Source of the DNA: JAWLFI01 sp964626595
GTDB lineage: Bacteria; Bacteroidota; Bacteroidia; Chitinophagales; Saprospiraceae
NCBI GenBank assembly: GCA_964626595.1
Contig: CAZVFU010000001.1
Span: 1 to 64,000, forward strand
DNA length: 64,000 nt
Direction: 5' to 3'
The notes beneath the pieces are model-generated. The model ran no database searches and was not told the origin of the DNA. It worked only from the letters and a program-made list of their open reading frames with translations. Each line of letters begins with the position of its first letter. The stretch's first letter is position 1. Position numbers and translations under genes: made by a program. Below are positions 43,224-52,535 of the stretch, in pieces.

Positions 43224-44150
43224 TTAGTTCCTAAATGATCTCCAAAGATCATAAACGCGAGGTATAAAGCCTTCTCTCTCATAAAAGTAAAAAGGGGATA
43301 AGGTAGATCCAAAGCCTTTAAAGAAAGTAGCTACTCCGGGTATGGAAGAACCTTCAAAATCCAAAATGATATCCTGATTAGCATAGGTTTTTATTATGTG
43401 GTCAATCGCCACGTGATTTGCACAGTACTTCCTACCCTGACTATTTGCAATGGCCCTTAACTTTATGATTCTGTTTTTCATTTTCAGAAAATACAATTGG
43501 GCAACCCATTCATTATCTGAGTTCAATACCTGAATCATAAAGGCCTGGTCACGCCGATATGCTGCTTTTAGGATATTGATGGCAATTTGCAATTGTTTTT
43601 TCTTCAGCCCTATCCGGTGTCCAATAATTTTTATAAAGTGAGTATTTAATTCATCTACATCATGAAAGGACTCCACCTTAAGCTTAGGTTTGTTTTTATT
43701 GATATGGGATCTAAATCCTTGAGAGTATCCACTGCGCAACCGGTCATAAGGTTGATTCAAATCAAGAATATAATTGTCTCTTTGGGTACATTTCCAGCCT
43801 TCAATTTCATGCGAGTTTAAGGTAGCATTCATTGAGATGCTGGCTGGTTGAAAGTAGGTTGGTATTCGATTTAGAAATGCGGCGATGTCCTCTTTTTGTA
43901 GATTTGTTCCATATATTCCCAATTGCTGACTCAATGGAGGTTGGTAAATCTGCTTTAAACCTAATAGTTGTTTGTAAGGCAAGGGCATCACCTGTTTATA
44001 GTCGCCGCGAATAAGAGCTTTCCATTGTTCTCCAGAGGAAGCATCTAAATACCAACTCAGCGCATAAGGGGGCGCATATGGCGTTTTTAATATGGTATTG
44101 TTCCAACGCTCTATATCCAATTGGCTCCGGTCAAGAATACGATACTCCAT
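43224..44150 (-). CDS. GNAT/FemAB-like acyltransferase-fold protein
   Basis: A 308-residue cytoplasmic protein. Two acetyltransferase-like lobes can be traced: the N-terminal half with PYALSWYLDASSGEQW and a C-terminal lobe with SHINKNKPKLKVESF, AFMIQVLNSDNEWVAQLYFLKMKNRIIKLRAIAN and DIILDFEGSSIPGVATFFKGFGS. The last motif resembles FemAB-type enzymes that use charged tRNA or acyl donors. The substrate is unknown. It is the last gene of a minus-strand run that starts at yaaA. Confidence 0.7.
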   Translation of the reverse strand: MEYRILDRSQLDIERWNNTILKTPYAPPYALSWYLDASSGEQWKALIRGDYKQVMPLPYKQLLGLKQIYQPPLSQQLGIYGTNLQKEDIAAFLNRIPTYFQPASISMNATLNSHEIEGWKCTQRDNYILDLNQPYDRLRSGYSQGFRSHINKNKPKLKVESFHDVDELNTHFIKIIGHRIGLKKKQLQIAINILKAAYRRDQAFMIQVLNSDNEWVAQLYFLKMKNRIIKLRAIANSQGRKYCANHVAIDHIIKTYANQDIILDFEGSSIPGVATFFKGFGSTLSPFYFYEREGFIPRVYDLWRSFRN

Positions 44151-44167
44151 ATACTGTTTACAGACCT

Positions 44168-45223
44168 TTAGGGTAACTTCACCTCATATTCGCTGGCTAG
44201 CTTACGCAAAAGTCCTTTGCCAGACTCTGATATATTATCAGGCGCAGTTTCTTTTTCGATCCATTTTGTGAGGAAAACAAAATTATCTGCCATCAATTCA
44301 TCTGGATGTATAATGTAATTCGTGTTTTTTGTGATGCGCTCAAAGAAGGGCGTCATCCATTTACTATCCAATCCATTAAAGTCACCCTCATAGCTTAACT
44401 TATACCCTTCTTTTTGTCTTTGTAAAGGAAACAATTGGAATTTCAGATAGCTAAAAAAATTAGGTTCAGCCGGATCGAAATATGATTTCTTACTCACGAT
44501 AAGGGGAAAGGCAAAAACCTTTTTGTCATCGATGGAAAGCGGGATGTAATAGTCCCAGTCTGTTCCATCAGGGTTGAGAAGAGTTTGAGAAATAAAGCTC
44601 TTTGGGTAAATTATGGGAAGGTCCAGTTTTTTAAACCCTAAGTGGGCATATAGTTTTTCTTGTAATTTCGGATAGTTTCTGCTTTGGATGTGAAAAATTT
44701 CATGGATCAATACCGTGGTCAGCATTTTTCTATTCCCTGCTTTCACCATCGGTTCTGGAACATAGATACCGTTTTCTCGAGTATAGAATACTGAGGGCCC
44801 ATAAAGATCACCCTGAATAATGCCGACTCGTATAGTATCTGGTAGAGGATATTTTTTCAATAGGGGTTGGGAAAGGCGCAGTGCTTCGTCCATAGCAGAC
44901 CTCAGAACCTGATTTTGAGATGAATCGGGAGTCACTCCCTGTTTTCTCATTGCTACCTGAAGCAATTGGGAAGCGTCTGCTTGCTTTAAATGCATGATGG
45001 CGCTATCCTTTAGCTGGATACTGACCTCCAGGGGTTGTATGCGGTCGAAAAAAAGGTCTACAGAGTCTCGTGTTGAATAGTATTGTGTTTTTTCGGCGGG
45101 CATAATAAAGACATGCTGTGCTGTAAGCTTGGGTATAAAAGAGCTGGCACTCAAGGAAATTAGAAACAAAAAAGAAATCACATTTATGGGTGACAGTATA
45201 CCCTTAGACCAATTCATCATCAT
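44168..45223 (-). CDS. Putative exported zinc-dependent peptidase (HExxH)
   Basis: About 351 residues starting at one of three consecutive ATG codons (45223, 45220 or 45217). A signal or anchor segment (PINVISFLFLISLSASSF) is near the N-terminus. The middle contains LIHEIFHIQSRNYPKL, a HExxH zinc motif, and about 125 residues later DELMADNFVFLTKW, which could give a third Glu ligand as in gluzincins. I do not recognise the family. The start overlaps the 3' end of the 2TM gene by 20 bp; a longer frame exists but lacks sense as a signal peptide. Confidence 0.65.
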   Translation of the reverse strand: MMMNWSKGILSPINVISFLFLISLSASSFIPKLTAQHVFIMPAEKTQYYSTRDSVDLFFDRIQPLEVSIQLKDSAIMHLKQADASQLLQVAMRKQGVTPDSSQNQVLRSAMDEALRLSQPLLKKYPLPDTIRVGIIQGDLYGPSVFYTRENGIYVPEPMVKAGNRKMLTTVLIHEIFHIQSRNYPKLQEKLYAHLGFKKLDLPIIYPKSFISQTLLNPDGTDWDYYIPLSIDDKKVFAFPLIVSKKSYFDPAEPNFFSYLKFQLFPLQRQKEGYKLSYEGDFNGLDSKWMTPFFERITKNTNYIIHPDELMADNFVFLTKWIEKETAPDNISESGKGLLRKLASEYEVKLP

Positions 45224-45548
45224 TCCACTTTTTACTTGTTTTCTTTTCGGGTGTTTTTTCTTTTTTCTTCGGGAAATCATTTTTCCGAAGTCGTTCCATT
45301 TCTTTTTCGATTTCTTTTTGTTCCCAGTCGGGCGAGGAAAAGGGTGTCCCATAGACTTGAAATGCTTTTTTGAGAATGCTCAGCCCCCAGAAACCGATAA
45401 CCCAAAGACTCCAAAAGTAACCTCTCGTCACAAAAATGTTGATAAAAAGAAAGATCGCTGACCAAACTAAGTAGTTAGTTAAGTCTGAATGAAAGGATTT
45501 CTTCTTTTCCACTCTTTTTTTTGCTTCCTCATAAACATCTTCACTCAT
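45204..45548 (-). CDS. 2TM-domain protein
   Basis: A 114-residue protein with the 2TM domain pattern: charged N-terminus (EEAKKRVEKKKSFHSDL), two membrane helices (YLVWSAIFLFINIFVT and WSLWVIGFWGLSIL) and a charged tail rich in Lys and Glu. These are small membrane proteins sometimes found near kinases and transcription factors; their function is unknown. It overlaps the start of the HExxH gene. Confidence 0.82.
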   Translation of the reverse strand: MSEDVYEEAKKRVEKKKSFHSDLTNYLVWSAIFLFINIFVTRGYFWSLWVIGFWGLSILKKAFQVYGTPFSSPDWEQKEIEKEMERLRKNDFPKKKEKTPEKKTSKKWNDDELV

Positions 45549-45563
45549 AGACTTTTCATTTAG

Positions 45564-45911
45564 TTATAGCGATAACAATTTTTGAAAATTTACCCCAACC
45601 CATCCCGAAAGACCACCACCTAATGCACCAATTATCGCAGTCACCCAGGGCAATGAGCTTGCTGGCAGATCATTCAGCAGAACCCCCATTTTTGTTGCTA
45701 ACAGATGTTGGTTACTGTAATCCAGGTAAAGTGTGTAGGCCAACCAGCTAATCAAAACGGCAAAAAAAGGCAGGAAGAAGCCTTGCCATCGACTTTGGCG
45801 AATAATAAATCCATATAAGATCAATAAGGCCCATCCCCATCTGGGTCCCAACATAAAATTGAGCAGATGGACTAAGATGATCAAAGCTAAAAGGTGCAAT
45901 ATATTTCTCAT
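45564..45911 (-). CDS. Small four-helix membrane protein
   Basis: A 115-residue protein, almost entirely hydrophobic: LLALIILVHLLNFML, WALLILYGFIIRQ, FFLPFFAVLISWLAYTLYL and LPWVTAIIGALGGGLSGWVGV. It starts 2 bp after the penicillin acylase gene, so it is co-translated. No known family is recognised; the close coupling with the acylase is the only clue. Confidence 0.75.
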   Translation of the reverse strand: MRNILHLLALIILVHLLNFMLGPRWGWALLILYGFIIRQSRWQGFFLPFFAVLISWLAYTLYLDYSNQHLLATKMGVLLNDLPASSLPWVTAIIGALGGGLSGWVGVNFQKLLSL

Positions 45912-45913
45912 GA

Positions 45914-48268
45914 TTATTTTGATTTAACTTCCCACTTTGTGACTCTTTTTTGCCAGTGGTCGATATCCGGCATAAGGAGTGGGTGATATCTACCGTTTTC
46001 CCACTCTTCAACAAAATTATCGTAAAAGTAAGATCCGGGGTTTCCAGATTGACCTCCGGGATAAATGCCTTCTGCCCGGATAGAGTCTCCCATTTCCACC
46101 ACCATCCGCCAGGATGGCCCATGTGATTTCTTTACTGAATTTAAGGCATTGCGAGTTCCGCCATTTTTAAGGGTGGAGGAGGAAAAGGGAGAGATATTGG
46201 CTAAATGGGGAATAAAGGTGGCCTTAAATGCGTACCACGCTTTTTCGTCGAGCTGGTCAAATTCTATTTCAGCTTCTTTGTATGAATGGCTCACTACATT
46301 TTTTAAGCCGTGAAGGGAGCTATCCGGGTGCATATAAAATAGTGTGTCATTGGGTTGATTGGCCATAAGTTGAATAAGTACCCAGCTATCCGGTTTTTTA
46401 GAAATATCGAGGTGGCCGTAGAGGTGTTCCTGGACTTTATTCCACCAAAGGGTAAAGAAGGTCGCTTCATGACTTTCTGCTTCATACAAGTAATTCCAGG
46501 ATCGCAATACACCGAGAATGTCAGGTTCTGGCTTTTTTCCTAAATCAAGGTGCTCGATCAACACAGGTAAAGCCTCTTTTGCTTCCAGTGAAAATGAACT
46601 CAGTTGTATGTTTTTCATGTCTCCAAAATTAAATTGATCTGAGGAGTGCAACATAGAATCGAGCGTGCGTCCCCGAAAGTCATCAAAAAATCCTTGGTAG
46701 GCATATGGGAATTCAGGGTAGGTAGAGTGTTGATTGGCTGAGCTGACGAATCCTCGTTTAGGATTGACTTCGTGTGGAAGATTTTGTTGGTGAAGGGTAG
46801 AGGCGAAAATAGCTTCTGTCACACTATCCTGAACGAAAATACCCATGCCCTGCGTTCTTCGGGGGAGATTTCCCTGAACGTGCATGGCAACAGTGTCTTT
46901 ACGATCCGCAAAGACGAAGTTTTGGGCAGGGAAAGTGAAATATTGAAGAGCTGCCCTAAATTCGGAATAGGAACCAGCCCGGTTGAAACCCATGAACGTT
47001 TTGAATAGGTTTGCTTTTTCACTTTCCAAGGGCCCCCAATAGAATGCCATTCTATTTAGTTCATGGTCCGATTCAGGATAAGGTATTCGTCCTAATTTTG
47101 TATTGGGTATGTTTAGGACCACTGAATCCTGATCACGGACATAAATGATTTCTTCTTCAAGTTCTGCTTCAAGCCATTGCCCTTCGTAAAAGTAGGTCCA
47201 TGAGCTTGTATCTTTCCATATGGGATTCACCCAATCGGCTACATCATGCGAAACATTCGTTGATCCCCATGCGATTTGATCATTTAATCCGAGAACAATA
47301 CCGGGAATACCGGGAAAGCTCACCCCATAAATCTGGCGATTTGGCAAATGGATGTGCAGCTCATACCACAATGAAGGAAGAGAAAGTCCTAAGTGAGGGT
47401 CATTTGCTAATAAATTATTGTCATTCTGGGTATGAGAATGATGAACGGCCCAGTTGTTGCTCCCATTGGATGGGTCGGGCTGCTCAAATGCAGGGGATAC
47501 GGGTCTGGATAGGGTTCCCGCTTTCTTGGGCATCCAATGTGATTCTTTGTCATGCTCCTGAATGATGGGTGTTTGTTTGGGATTCCAAGCCGGGTAATAT
47601 TTTTCAAAAAAAGCGTCTCCGAAAGTTTGAATAATTTTTGTGTTATCCAGGTCTTCATTACGAAAACACAGGTTGTGCACTAAACTAGCAGCTACGGATC
47701 CGGTATGACTTAAAGACCACAGTTCCGGTTTATATCTGAGTAGCTTATATTCTAAGGGATAAGCACTTGGCGACAGTTGATTTACTAAATGGTTAACCCC
47801 TTCGGTATAGGTATTTAGTAATTCCCGTGTCTCTGTATCTTTAATTGCTTGTTGAATCAGGTGATCTCCAAGTGTCCTCAGGCCCATGCGTCTTTTTTCT
47901 TCATCAGCACTTATTGCTCGATCACCTACAATCTCAGAAAGTCTGCCTGAGGTAGCCCGATGAGTAATATCCATTTGCCATAAGCGAAAATGTGCGTGAA
48001 GGATGCCTTGCGCATAGACGGCATCTTTATAGTTCTCGGCATAAATATGAGGCACTAAATTGTCGTCAAAAATGATTTGAACATCCTTATCAATCGGTCC
48101 CGTAAAAAACCGACGTGCCAGGCGAGGCCTCTCGGCTTGTTGCCACCATCCCGTATAAGGATTCATAAAATCTACTACGGGCGGCAGCTTTCCTACCGGA
48201 CTCTTATGACCATAGAACAGGAATGCCCCCAGGCACAATAAACTTATAAGTGTGTATAGATATTTCAT
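45914..48268 (-). CDS. Penicillin-acylase family N-terminal-nucleophile hydrolase
   Basis: A 784-residue precursor that would be cleaved autocatalytically into two chains. A signal peptide or anchor is at residues 1-20 (YLYTLISLLCLGAFLFYG). The beta-chain nucleophile serine is at the start of SNNWAVHHS (GSNNW), followed by NDPHLGLSLPSLWYELH and GVSFPGIPGIVLGLNDQIAWG, the hallmark stretch. Substrates could be acyl-homoserine lactones, other amides or unknown. It starts 20 bp after the yaaA stop, with its own promoter box. Confidence 0.92.
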   Translation of the reverse strand: MKYLYTLISLLCLGAFLFYGHKSPVGKLPPVVDFMNPYTGWWQQAERPRLARRFFTGPIDKDVQIIFDDNLVPHIYAENYKDAVYAQGILHAHFRLWQMDITHRATSGRLSEIVGDRAISADEEKRRMGLRTLGDHLIQQAIKDTETRELLNTYTEGVNHLVNQLSPSAYPLEYKLLRYKPELWSLSHTGSVAASLVHNLCFRNEDLDNTKIIQTFGDAFFEKYYPAWNPKQTPIIQEHDKESHWMPKKAGTLSRPVSPAFEQPDPSNGSNNWAVHHSHTQNDNNLLANDPHLGLSLPSLWYELHIHLPNRQIYGVSFPGIPGIVLGLNDQIAWGSTNVSHDVADWVNPIWKDTSSWTYFYEGQWLEAELEEEIIYVRDQDSVVLNIPNTKLGRIPYPESDHELNRMAFYWGPLESEKANLFKTFMGFNRAGSYSEFRAALQYFTFPAQNFVFADRKDTVAMHVQGNLPRRTQGMGIFVQDSVTEAIFASTLHQQNLPHEVNPKRGFVSSANQHSTYPEFPYAYQGFFDDFRGRTLDSMLHSSDQFNFGDMKNIQLSSFSLEAKEALPVLIEHLDLGKKPEPDILGVLRSWNYLYEAESHEATFFTLWWNKVQEHLYGHLDISKKPDSWVLIQLMANQPNDTLFYMHPDSSLHGLKNVVSHSYKEAEIEFDQLDEKAWYAFKATFIPHLANISPFSSSTLKNGGTRNALNSVKKSHGPSWRMVVEMGDSIRAEGIYPGGQSGNPGSYFYDNFVEEWENGRYHPLLMPDIDHWQKRVTKWEVKSK

Positions 48269-48273
48269 GCTAT

Positions 48274-48281
48274 CAAAGATA
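48274..48281 (-). promoter_or_regulatory. -7 box TATCTTTG, 5 nt from the acylase start
   Basis: Exact TAnnTTTG match in the 20-bp gap between yaaA and the acylase gene, 5 nt before its ATG, so an internal promoter with leaderless mRNA is possible. Confidence 0.5.
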
Positions 48282-48288
48282 GCAAAAA

Positions 48289-49059
48289 TCAGCTTTCACG
48301 GGTGAATACCCATTCCCATTCAGACGATAAATTGCTCTCAAATTGATACCCTTCGTAGTCAAAGGCTTGCAGTTCTTTTGGTTTGGAAACGCCGTGATCC
48401 ATCATATACCGAGCCATTAGCCCGCGGGCTTTTTTGGCATAGAAAGAAATGAACTTGAGTTTTCCATCTCGCCATTCCTTGAATTTTATCTCCAACACTT
48501 TTGCCGAATGGTGTTTTAGTGGCAGGGCTTTAAAATACTCGTTGGAAGCTAAATTTATAATGATAGCGTGATCCTGATTTTTCAAATCCTTTTCAATGAC
48601 TTTCCAAAGTCGAGGTTGCCAAAATTCATATAAGTTTTTAGTTTCTTTATCGATGGACAAGTTGGTGCCCATTTCAAGACGATAGGCTTGGATGCGGTCC
48701 AGGGGGCGCAGGTAGCCATAAAGGCCGGACAAGATACGGATATGTTGTTGAGCGTATTGCCAATGAGCTTCTTCCATGGTATGGGAGTCTATACCTTTAT
48801 ACACATCGCCTTCGAAAACATCAAGTGCTGCTCGAGCGGAATCTGGCTGCGGTTCAAACTGCATCTTTTGATATCGCTTATAATTCAATTCTGTTAAATT
48901 ATCACTGATATCCATGAGATCTTGCAAGTCGGTTTGACTTTTTGATTTAAGCACATGTGCTAGTTCCTGGGCCTCGCTTTCAAAGAATGGATTGGAGGCA
49001 TTTTTTCGAACGGGACGTTCAAAATTCATTGTCTTGGCCGGGGATAAGAGTACAAGCAT
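48289..49059 (-). CDS. yaaA: YaaA family peroxide-stress protein
   Basis: About 256 residues. The N-terminus LVLLSPAKTMNF is the family signature; then YKGIDSHTMEEAHWQYAQQHIRILSGLYGYLRPLDRI, YRLEMG and NLASNEYFKAL, ending with KAFDYEGYQF-like. In E. coli YaaA lowers free iron during H2O2 stress and binds DNA. The ATG at 49059 is used because the upstream frame start is a TTG. Confidence 0.93.
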   Translation of the reverse strand: MLVLLSPAKTMNFERPVRKNASNPFFESEAQELAHVLKSKSQTDLQDLMDISDNLTELNYKRYQKMQFEPQPDSARAALDVFEGDVYKGIDSHTMEEAHWQYAQQHIRILSGLYGYLRPLDRIQAYRLEMGTNLSIDKETKNLYEFWQPRLWKVIEKDLKNQDHAIIINLASNEYFKALPLKHHSAKVLEIKFKEWRDGKLKFISFYAKKARGLMARYMMDHGVSKPKELQAFDYEGYQFESNLSSEWEWVFTRES

Positions 49060-49086
49060 ATTCAATCATTATTTGATAGGTAAAAA

Positions 49087-49125
49087 TAAAAAAACCTCAA
49101 AGTTGCAACTTTGAGGCTTTTTTTT
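49087..49125 (-). terminator. Intrinsic (bidirectional) terminator after the DUF1573 gene
   Basis: Perfect palindromic stem CCTCAAAGTTG/CAACTTTGAGG with a run of at least seven A on one side and eight T on the other, so it can terminate in both directions. On the minus strand it ends the DUF1573 gene. Confidence 0.88.
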
Positions 49126-49147
49126 AAATAAATCTATACTTCTGGAA

Positions 49148-49579
49148 TTATCCTTGCATCGGACTCTTCTCTTTTTTAGGCTCTGCAGGCGCTTCTTCAT
49201 TGAGTACCTTACCTTTGACACGAAGAACATGCGGCTGACCACCTTCATTAGTTGTAATTCGTACTGTTTTGTTGATAGTTCCTACGCGATTTGTAGTGTA
49301 TCGAACCTCAATTTCTGAACTTTCACCTGGCATGATAGGCTCTTTACTCCAGGTAGGAACAGTACAACCGCAACTTCCTTTAGCATTTTTTATGATCAAG
49401 GGCTCTGTTCCAGTGTTTGTAAATTTAGCTACTCGGATGGGATCGGAGTTCTTAGCTATTGTTCCATATTCTACAACCGTAGATTCGAATTCCATTTTGG
49501 GTCCGCTTTCTGTTTCTTGAGCCATAAGACCAAAGCTGAAGAATAATAAAGACGCGAGGCTTAGGATTACATTTTTCAT
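49148..49579 (-). CDS. DUF1573 exported protein
   Basis: A 143-residue protein with a signal peptide (VILSLASLLFFSFGLMAQE). An immunoglobulin-like DUF1573 domain follows (FTNTGTEPLIIKNAKGSCGCTVPTW, ESSEIEVRYTTNRVG and KTVRITTNEGG). The two close cysteines in SCGC may form a disulfide or metal site. The C-terminus is proline and lysine rich. It is monocistronic with its own promoter box (49601-49608). Confidence 0.9.
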   Translation of the reverse strand: MKNVILSLASLLFFSFGLMAQETESGPKMEFESTVVEYGTIAKNSDPIRVAKFTNTGTEPLIIKNAKGSCGCTVPTWSKEPIMPGESSEIEVRYTTNRVGTINKTVRITTNEGGQPHVLRVKGKVLNEEAPAEPKKEKSPMQG

Positions 49580-49600
49580 GTGATTCTTTTTTGTTTAAGA

Positions 49601-49608
49601 CAAATATA
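49601..49608 (-). promoter_or_regulatory. -7 box TATATTTG of the DUF1573 gene
   Basis: Exact TAnnTTTG match on the minus strand, 21 nt before the DUF1573 start. Confidence 0.55.
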
Positions 49609-49748
49609 AGGGAATGCGAACTCATAATGTGTTAATCACTTGTTAATGATATGATAAGGGCGTTTTAGAAGATCAGGAACAGGCGTTGTAGATGGAGTGA
49701 AAGGGAATGAAGTAGCCGGAGAAGACCTAAAAAAAAAGGTTCTCCAAT

Positions 49749-49928
49749 GCGCGAGGGATAGTAAGGGCCCGCCAGAGGCGGGGTCACCAATTTATTGGGG
49801 ACCGGCAGCCCTGAATAGCCCGACGGCCGGCCTTTTGATCGCTTATTTGAGTATTTTGTTTATGTTTTTGTCGATTTTTCATGGTATAGATGTAGTAGTA
49901 TTTAGGATGCCGGGCGACGCGCCCAAAT
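49749..49928 (+). repeat. GC-rich structured intergenic element, copy F
   Basis: Starts GCGCGAGGGATAGTAAGGG, then hairpin GGCCCGCC/GGCGGGG, CCAATTTATTGGGG (shared with the tail hairpin of copy B), GAATAGCCCGACGGCCGGCC, an AT-rich 80-bp insertion, then GCCGGGCG-ACG-CGCCC and an A run. A separate hairpin GGAGAA.../...TCTCC lies just upstream (49717-49745). It lies between the divergent DUF1573 and E1 genes. Confidence 0.68.
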
Positions 49929-50123
49929 GAAGGAAAGATTAGAAATGAAAGGGTTAAAGTAAGTGGGAAGGATAGGTCAGGGCTTCATAAATTCGAGTAA
50001 TTTTTGTACTTTTATGCATCCATTGATAGGTGTTTTTTATTATATATATGAGATGTTGTACAGGGGCTGATGTCTGCTGGATGGCGGAGTCTTTCTACTA
50101 CGTTCACGCAAAAAAAATTATAT

Positions 50124-52535
50124 ATGGAAGTTTTAGATGATATACAGGATGTGTTGGTTGAAGGTCAGTCGGAAAACCAGGATTACATCAATGAAGTTTT
50201 GAAAGATTACTACATTTCATGTCTCAGTCGGGAGGTGAGTTTGCTGGGTCGAAAAGAGGTATTAACGGGAAAGGCGAAATTTGGGATTTTAGGAGATGGC
50301 AAGGAAGTGGCTCAAGTGGCTATGGCTCGTGCATTTCAGAAAGGAGATCATCGATCGGGTTATTATCGAGACCAGACGTTCATGTTTGCTTTGGGATTAC
50401 TTTCAGTTGAGGAATTTTTTGCGCAATTATATGCTGATGTGAAACGGGATCCTTTTTCGAGAGGGCGGCAAATGAATGCGCATTTTTCCACTCCTTATAT
50501 TTCAGAAGATGGGAGCTGGATGAAGCATGTAGACAACTTCAATATTTCTGCAGACATTAGTCCCACAGCGGGACAAATGGCTAGAGCTTTGGGGCTGGCT
50601 TATGCTTCGGAGAAGTATAGAACGAATGCGGAATTGAAAGATAGCGGGTTCAGTCGTGAAGGTCAGGAGGTGTGTTTTTGTACTATTGGGGATGCCAGCA
50701 CTTCGGAAGGTGTTTTTTTTGAGACTGTGAATGCAGCAGCTGTGTTGCGGGCGCCCCTTGCTATATCCGTCTGGGATGATGGATATGGTATTTCGGTGCC
50801 GAAAGCACTTCAGACGGCCAAGTCGAGTATTTCGAAGGCCTTAAGTGGGTTGGCGATCGAGGAGAAGGAAGGAGAAAACGGAATGCTAATGTTTACGGCA
50901 AAAGGCTGGGATTATCCCTCATTGGTGGAAATGTATGAGTTGGGAATTAAGCAGGTACGCTCCTGGCGACGTCCTGCCTTATTTCACGTGGATGAAGTAA
51001 CCCAGCCCCAGGGGCATTCAACCTCGGGGTCTCACGAGCGATATAAGGATGAGAAACGCCTATTATGGGAGAAAGAGTATGATTGTATTAAGAAGATGGG
51101 GGACTGGATTTTGGACAGTGGAATTGCCTCCCAAGAGACTTTAGAAGAACTGGCTGAAACCGCAAAAAATGCGGCACGAGATGGTAAAAAGAAGGCCTGG
51201 AGTGCCTATCGGACTGATGTAGATGAAGCTCGTGATGAACTCGTAAAAATATTAGAAAATACGTCTGACGATATCTCTTCAGTCTACCTTAAAGAGTTGA
51301 AAAGTTTAATTCACCCAGTCGTAACCGAAGTGGTTGAAGTGGCTCGAAAAGCAAGGTTAGCTTATGTGGAGCAGGAGGGAGACTCTCCGGATGCAATAGA
51401 AGAGTTTATTTCTGGTCGGCAGGCTGCCGGGGAGGAGGCTTATCATACCCACCTATATAGTGAGGGAGATGATAGCGCGCTGGATGTTCCGATTACGCCG
51501 GTCCAATATGATGAGGATGCGTCTTCTGTTCCGGGATATCAGATTTTAAATACTTTTTTTGATGGAGTACTGAGTCGAAACCCTGCGGTATATGCTTTTG
51601 GAGAGGATGTGGGAAAAATTGGGGATGTGAACCAGGGCTTTGCAGGATTGCAAGAGAAGCATGGTGTTGATCGGGTCTTTGACACAGGGATTCGGGAGTG
51701 GACGATTATAGGACAAGCTATAGGAATGGCGATGCGCGGCTTGCGTCCGATTGCGGAGATTCAGTATTTGGATTATTTAATGTATGCCTTATCTCCATTA
51801 ACCGATGATTTGTCGACCCTAAGATATCGTTCTGCAGGACAACAAAAAGCGCCGGCAATTATACGGACTCGCGGGCATAGATTGGAGGGGATTTGGCATG
51901 CGGGATCACATCTGGGCATGATCGTTCACGCCCTTCGCGGAATGCATGTGGCGGTTCCCCGAGATATGACTCAGGCTGCAGGTATTTATAACACCTTGCT
52001 AAAAGGAGAAGAGCCTGCTCTGGTTATTGAATGTTTGAATGGTTATCGTCTTCGTGAGAAATTACCGAACAATATCGGGGAGTATACGGTGCCGCTGGGG
52101 CAGCCTGAGGTTTTGCGATCAGGTGATGACATTACCTTAGTTACCTATGGCTCATGTGTGCGGGTTGCAGAGGAGGCTTGCGATCGTTTGATGTCACTAG
52201 GTGTTGATGTGGAACTCATTGATGTTCAAACTCTACTGCCTTTTGATTTGGAGCATGTAATCGGGGCATCCATTGCTAAAACAAACCGCGTTGTATTTTT
52301 GGATGAAGATGTTCCGGGTGGAGCTACGGCGTATATGATGCAAGAAGTGATGAGTGAGCAAAATTCTTACTTTGACTTAGATGCAGCCCCACTTTGCATT
52401 TCGGCTCACGCACACCGTCCGCCTTACGGCAGTGATGGTGACTATTATACCAAACCAAATGCTTCAGATGTGGTAGAGCGGCTATACAATATCATGAATG
52501 AGTTTCGTCCATCCCATTTTCCTCATCGGTTTTAA
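50124..52535 (+). CDS. Fused alpha/beta 2-oxoacid dehydrogenase E1 component
   Basis: About 803 residues. The N-terminal half (to about 440) is the E1 alpha part with a thiamine-diphosphate motif starting GDASTSEGVFFE and ending WDDGYGISVP. The C-terminal half (about 475-803) is E1 beta with VYAFGEDVGKIGDVNQGFAGL, RVFDTGIREW and a transketolase C-terminal domain. Together they decarboxylate branched-chain 2-oxoacids or pyruvate. Such fusions are known in Bacteroidota. No E2/E3 genes are next to it. The ATG at 50124 is preferred over an upstream ATG at 50070. Confidence 0.93.
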   Translation: MEVLDDIQDVLVEGQSENQDYINEVLKDYYISCLSREVSLLGRKEVLTGKAKFGILGDGKEVAQVAMARAFQKGDHRSGYYRDQTFMFALGLLSVEEFFAQLYADVKRDPFSRGRQMNAHFSTPYISEDGSWMKHVDNFNISADISPTAGQMARALGLAYASEKYRTNAELKDSGFSREGQEVCFCTIGDASTSEGVFFETVNAAAVLRAPLAISVWDDGYGISVPKALQTAKSSISKALSGLAIEEKEGENGMLMFTAKGWDYPSLVEMYELGIKQVRSWRRPALFHVDEVTQPQGHSTSGSHERYKDEKRLLWEKEYDCIKKMGDWILDSGIASQETLEELAETAKNAARDGKKKAWSAYRTDVDEARDELVKILENTSDDISSVYLKELKSLIHPVVTEVVEVARKARLAYVEQEGDSPDAIEEFISGRQAAGEEAYHTHLYSEGDDSALDVPITPVQYDEDASSVPGYQILNTFFDGVLSRNPAVYAFGEDVGKIGDVNQGFAGLQEKHGVDRVFDTGIREWTIIGQAIGMAMRGLRPIAEIQYLDYLMYALSPLTDDLSTLRYRSAGQQKAPAIIRTRGHRLEGIWHAGSHLGMIVHALRGMHVAVPRDMTQAAGIYNTLLKGEEPALVIECLNGYRLREKLPNNIGEYTVPLGQPEVLRSGDDITLVTYGSCVRVAEEACDRLMSLGVDVELIDVQTLLPFDLEHVIGASIAKTNRVVFLDEDVPGGATAYMMQEVMSEQNSYFDLDAAPLCISAHAHRPPYGSDGDYYTKPNASDVVERLYNIMNEFRPSHFPHRF

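Noticed and set aside
171..49928. GC-rich blocks as CRISPR repeats or insertion sequence ends
   Set aside because: Copies are scattered singly, vary in length and have no regular spacers, target duplications or transposase gene nearby.
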